From Modestobacter sp. (GTDB lineage: Bacteria > Actinomycetota > Actinomycetes > Mycobacteriales > Geodermatophilaceae): a stretch of 6,460 nt of DNA. The position numbers were made by a program, and so were the translations under genes. The DNA lies in the NCBI GenBank assembly GCA_025966175.1, contig JAOPVN010000018.1, positions 1-6,460 of the forward strand, given 5' to 3'. Below are positions 5,669 to 6,460 of this stretch, piece by piece. The notes beneath the pieces were generated by a model. That model saw only the letters and a program-made list of their open reading frames with translations, was not told the origin of the DNA and ran no database searches. Numbering within the stretch: the first letter of the stretch is position 1; each line of letters opens with the position of its first letter.

Positions 5669-6460
5669 CGGAAGGCTCCTGCGCTGACGGCGGTGGGGGA
5701 CTCGGCCGGGTCACCGGACGGCTCCGCGGTCTCCGCGGCGTGCCCGGTGAGGGTGAGGAAGACGTCGTCCAGGTCGGGCCGGCGCAGCCCGACGTCCAGC
5801 ACCTGGACGGGGATGCCGGCGAGCCGGCGCAGCGCCTCGGCGAGGGTCTCGGTGCCACCGGTCACCGGCATGGACAGCCGCCGGGTCTGCTCGTCACGCT
5901 GCGGCTCGGCCTGCGACAGCGGCGCCAGCGCCTCGGCCGCCACCCGCAGTTGCTCGACCGTGGCGACGGTCAGCTCCAGGCGCTCCCCGCCGACCTGGGC
6001 CTTCAGCTCGTCGGCGGTGCCGCGGGCGATCACCTTGCCCTTGTCGATGACCACCATCCGGTCGGCGAGCCGGTCGGCCTCCTCCAGGTACTGGGTGGTC
6101 AGCAGGATCGTCGTCCCGTCACTGACCAGGTCGCCGATGAACTCCCACATGCCCAGCCGGCTCCGCGGGTCCAGCCCGGTCGTCGGTTCGTCGAGGAAGA
6201 GCACCCGGGGCCGGGCGATCAGCGAGGCGGCGATGTCCAGCCGGCGGCGCATGCCGCCGGAGTACGTCTTGGCCGGACGGTTGCCCGCCTCGGTGAGCTC
6301 GAAGCGCTCCAGCAGCTCGCCGGCCCGGATGCGGGACTCCTTGCCGCCCAGCCGGTAGAGCCGCCCGACCATCTCCAGGTTCTCCCGCCCGGTGAGGTAC
6401 TCGTCGACCGCGGCGTACTGCCCGGTGAGCCCGATCGAGGCACGCACCTGGTCGGCCTGC
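5665..6460 (-). CDS. ABC exporter ATPase, DrrA family (5' partial)
   Basis: The gene runs off the right edge. 264 codons are visible, and the N-terminal 60 or so residues with Walker A are missing. Numbering from the first visible full codon, the Q-loop is GQYAAVD (Q14), the ABC signature YSGGM at 66-70, Walker B VLFLDE at 86-91 (catalytic E91), and the D-loop GLD at 95-97. The switch position usually filled by His is Gln (TTQYLEEAD, Q123), which is normal for DrrA. The C-terminal domain ends with the DrrA hallmark LDDVFLTLTGH, followed by a short Pro/Glu-rich tail. The protein powers export through the adjoining permease. The frame continues upstream of the GTG at 6447 with sequence fitting the family, so that codon is an internal valine and not the start. 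Confidence 0.94.
   Translation of the reverse strand, partial: QADQVRASIGLTGQYAAVDEYLTGRENLEMVGRLYRLGGKESRIRAGELLERFELTEAGNRPAKTYSGGMRRRLDIAASLIARPRVLFLDEPTTGLDPRSRLGMWEFIGDLVSDGTTILLTTQYLEEADRLADRMVVIDKGKVIARGTADELKAQVGGERLELTVATVEQLRVAAEALAPLSQAEPQRDEQTRRLSMPVTGGTETLAEALRRLAGIPVQVLDVGLRRPDLDDVFLTLTGHAAETAEPSGDPAESPTAVSAGAFR

Noticed and set aside
4664..6358. A 564-codon + strand open frame running antisense to the exporter genes and across the intergenic repeat
   Set aside because: It is antisense to two clearly recognised genes, its protein is rich in Arg, Gly, Gln and His with no known domain, and GC-rich third positions produce such frames by default.

Overview
The window comes from a high-GC actinobacterium. 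It carries mycothiol S-conjugate amidase (Mca), an enzyme of the actinobacterial thiol mycothiol. It also has an actinobacterial-type GreA, an RNHCP-domain protein and a DrrA/DrrB-type ABC exporter. Very strong G/C bias at third codon positions makes long antisense shadow frames common. The gene set and sequence style fit Geodermatophilaceae or relatives (Blastococcus, Modestobacter, Geodermatophilus), but that placement is an impression, not a computed result.

Layout, left to right. Positions 1-118 hold the last 38 codons of a + strand gene, probably an AMIN-like domain (lipo)protein. A perfect 12-bp hairpin (129-156) separates it from a convergent minus-strand pair: mca (1358 to 471) and a small single-pass membrane protein (474 to 160), joined by an ATGA stop/start overlap. 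A 269-bp divergent region (1359-1627) follows. It contains a possible 21-codon leader ORF that overlaps the mca start, a GC-rich hairpin and a candidate greA promoter. On the + strand come greA (1628-2134) and, 8 bases later, an RNHCP-domain protein (2143-2487). A convergent gap (2488-2639) with a hairpin containing a 12-bp palindrome leads to three minus-strand genes: a Dcp-type M3 metallopeptidase (4724 to 2640), an ABC-2 permease (5668 to 4862) and its DrrA-type ATPase (5665 to beyond 6460, so its N-terminus with Walker A lies outside the window). The ATPase and permease overlap by 4 bases and form one translational unit. The peptidase is separated from them by 137 bases holding two tandem copies of a 15-bp repeat and an inverted partial copy that can fold as a terminator.

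Functionally the region is mostly housekeeping: thiol-dependent detoxification (Mca), rescue of arrested RNA polymerase (GreA), peptide turnover (Dcp) and a drug or lipid exporter. In Mycobacterium tuberculosis, greA, a DUF4307 membrane protein gene, mca and a small membrane protein gene (Rv1080c-Rv1083) lie together. The same block is recognisable here but without a DUF4307 gene. I found no convincing undescribed multi-gene system. The most interesting signals are non-coding: the mca leader ORF and the repeat/hairpin at 4768-4857.
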